Below are positions 63,949 through 63,966 of a stretch of 63,966 nucleotides of DNA, piece by piece. Source of the DNA: Chitinophagales bacterium (lineage in GTDB: Bacteria; Bacteroidota; Bacteroidia; Chitinophagales; Chitinophagaceae). A model generated the notes under the pieces. It saw only the letters and a list, made by a program, of their open reading frames with translations. It had not been told where the DNA came from and made no database searches. How positions within the stretch are numbered: position 1 is the first letter of the stretch; every line of letters starts with the position of its first letter. Location: positions 1 to 63,966 of the forward strand of contig JAIXLB010000025.1 in the NCBI GenBank assembly GCA_026931905.1, read 5' to 3'. Both the position numbers and the translations under genes were made by a program.

Positions 63949-63966
63949 GGTAATACTATTTAATAA

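Overview
This is an AT-rich (roughly one third G+C by eye) chromosomal window from a Bacteroidota bacterium, most likely a Chitinophagaceae-type organism. The evidence is the gliding genes gldC and gldH, a type IX secretion-like C-terminal domain, lipoproteins, almost no Shine-Dalgarno sequences, promoter boxes of the Bacteroidota form TTTG-N19-TAnnTTTG, and a dispersed inverted-repeat element of a kind common in this group. No rRNA, tRNA, CRISPR array or intact transposon was seen.

Layout. 0-13 kb is housekeeping: a WecA/TagO-type sugar-phosphate transferase, a tiny Cys/Lys-rich exported peptide, psd, pyrG, a GT4 glycosyltransferase, gldC, yqeY, cvpA, a hydrolase, a CBS protein, a BamA/TamA-like outer-membrane protein and a membrane-anchored patatin. 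13-17 kb has rnhB-pnuC, then an accessory patch: an XRE regulator divergent from a lipoprotein with a hydrophobic C-terminus plus two tiny membrane proteins, a 3' remnant of hemW, an orphan gene and a truncated IS3-type orfA. 17-29 kb holds meaB, nadE, an ankyrin protein, a minus-strand envelope run (yicC, gldH, a carboxypeptidase-regulatory-like protein, a TlpA-like thiol protein, a SurA-like isomerase) and ligA. 28.8-29.9 kb is a small graveyard: a broken nucleotidyltransferase-type pair and a YoeB-like toxin-antitoxin pair in which both genes carry frameshifts. 30-45 kb has metabolic genes, an atypical FtsE/FtsX-like ABC pair, an RprY-like response regulator, lptF/G overlapping a Tat-exported superoxide dismutase, a Crp/Fnr regulator, a minus-strand operon with aconitase, rnk and a secreted beta-helix protein.

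The most interesting region is 45.6-54.2 kb. A first block (OsmC, 1-Cys peroxiredoxin, persulfide-dioxygenase-like MBL/double rhodanese, single rhodanese, TPMT-like methyltransferase, two tiny Cys-containing membrane proteins, thioredoxin) ends in a hairpin. A second block (DUF2249-ScdA_N-hemerythrin RIC protein, cupin, DUF1858-DUF2249-DUF2249 protein, a 12-helix His-rich membrane protein resembling heme-copper oxidase subunit I/NnrS, a MIP18-type Fe-S protein, and an Rrf2 regulator with three Cys) begins behind a 16-bp palindrome lying where the -33 element should be. I read these together as a reactive-sulfur and nitric-oxide/iron-sulfur repair island, with the Rrf2 protein as the likely autoregulator.

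54-64 kb contains an FkbM methyltransferase, an arginine deiminase/CtlX pair, scpA ending inside the dispersed repeat, a rhodanese-thioredoxin lipoprotein, an M3 peptidase, a nitrobindin-like protein, an alkyltransferase-like protein and nadA. All functions are read from sequence motifs and family knowledge; no database search was possible.
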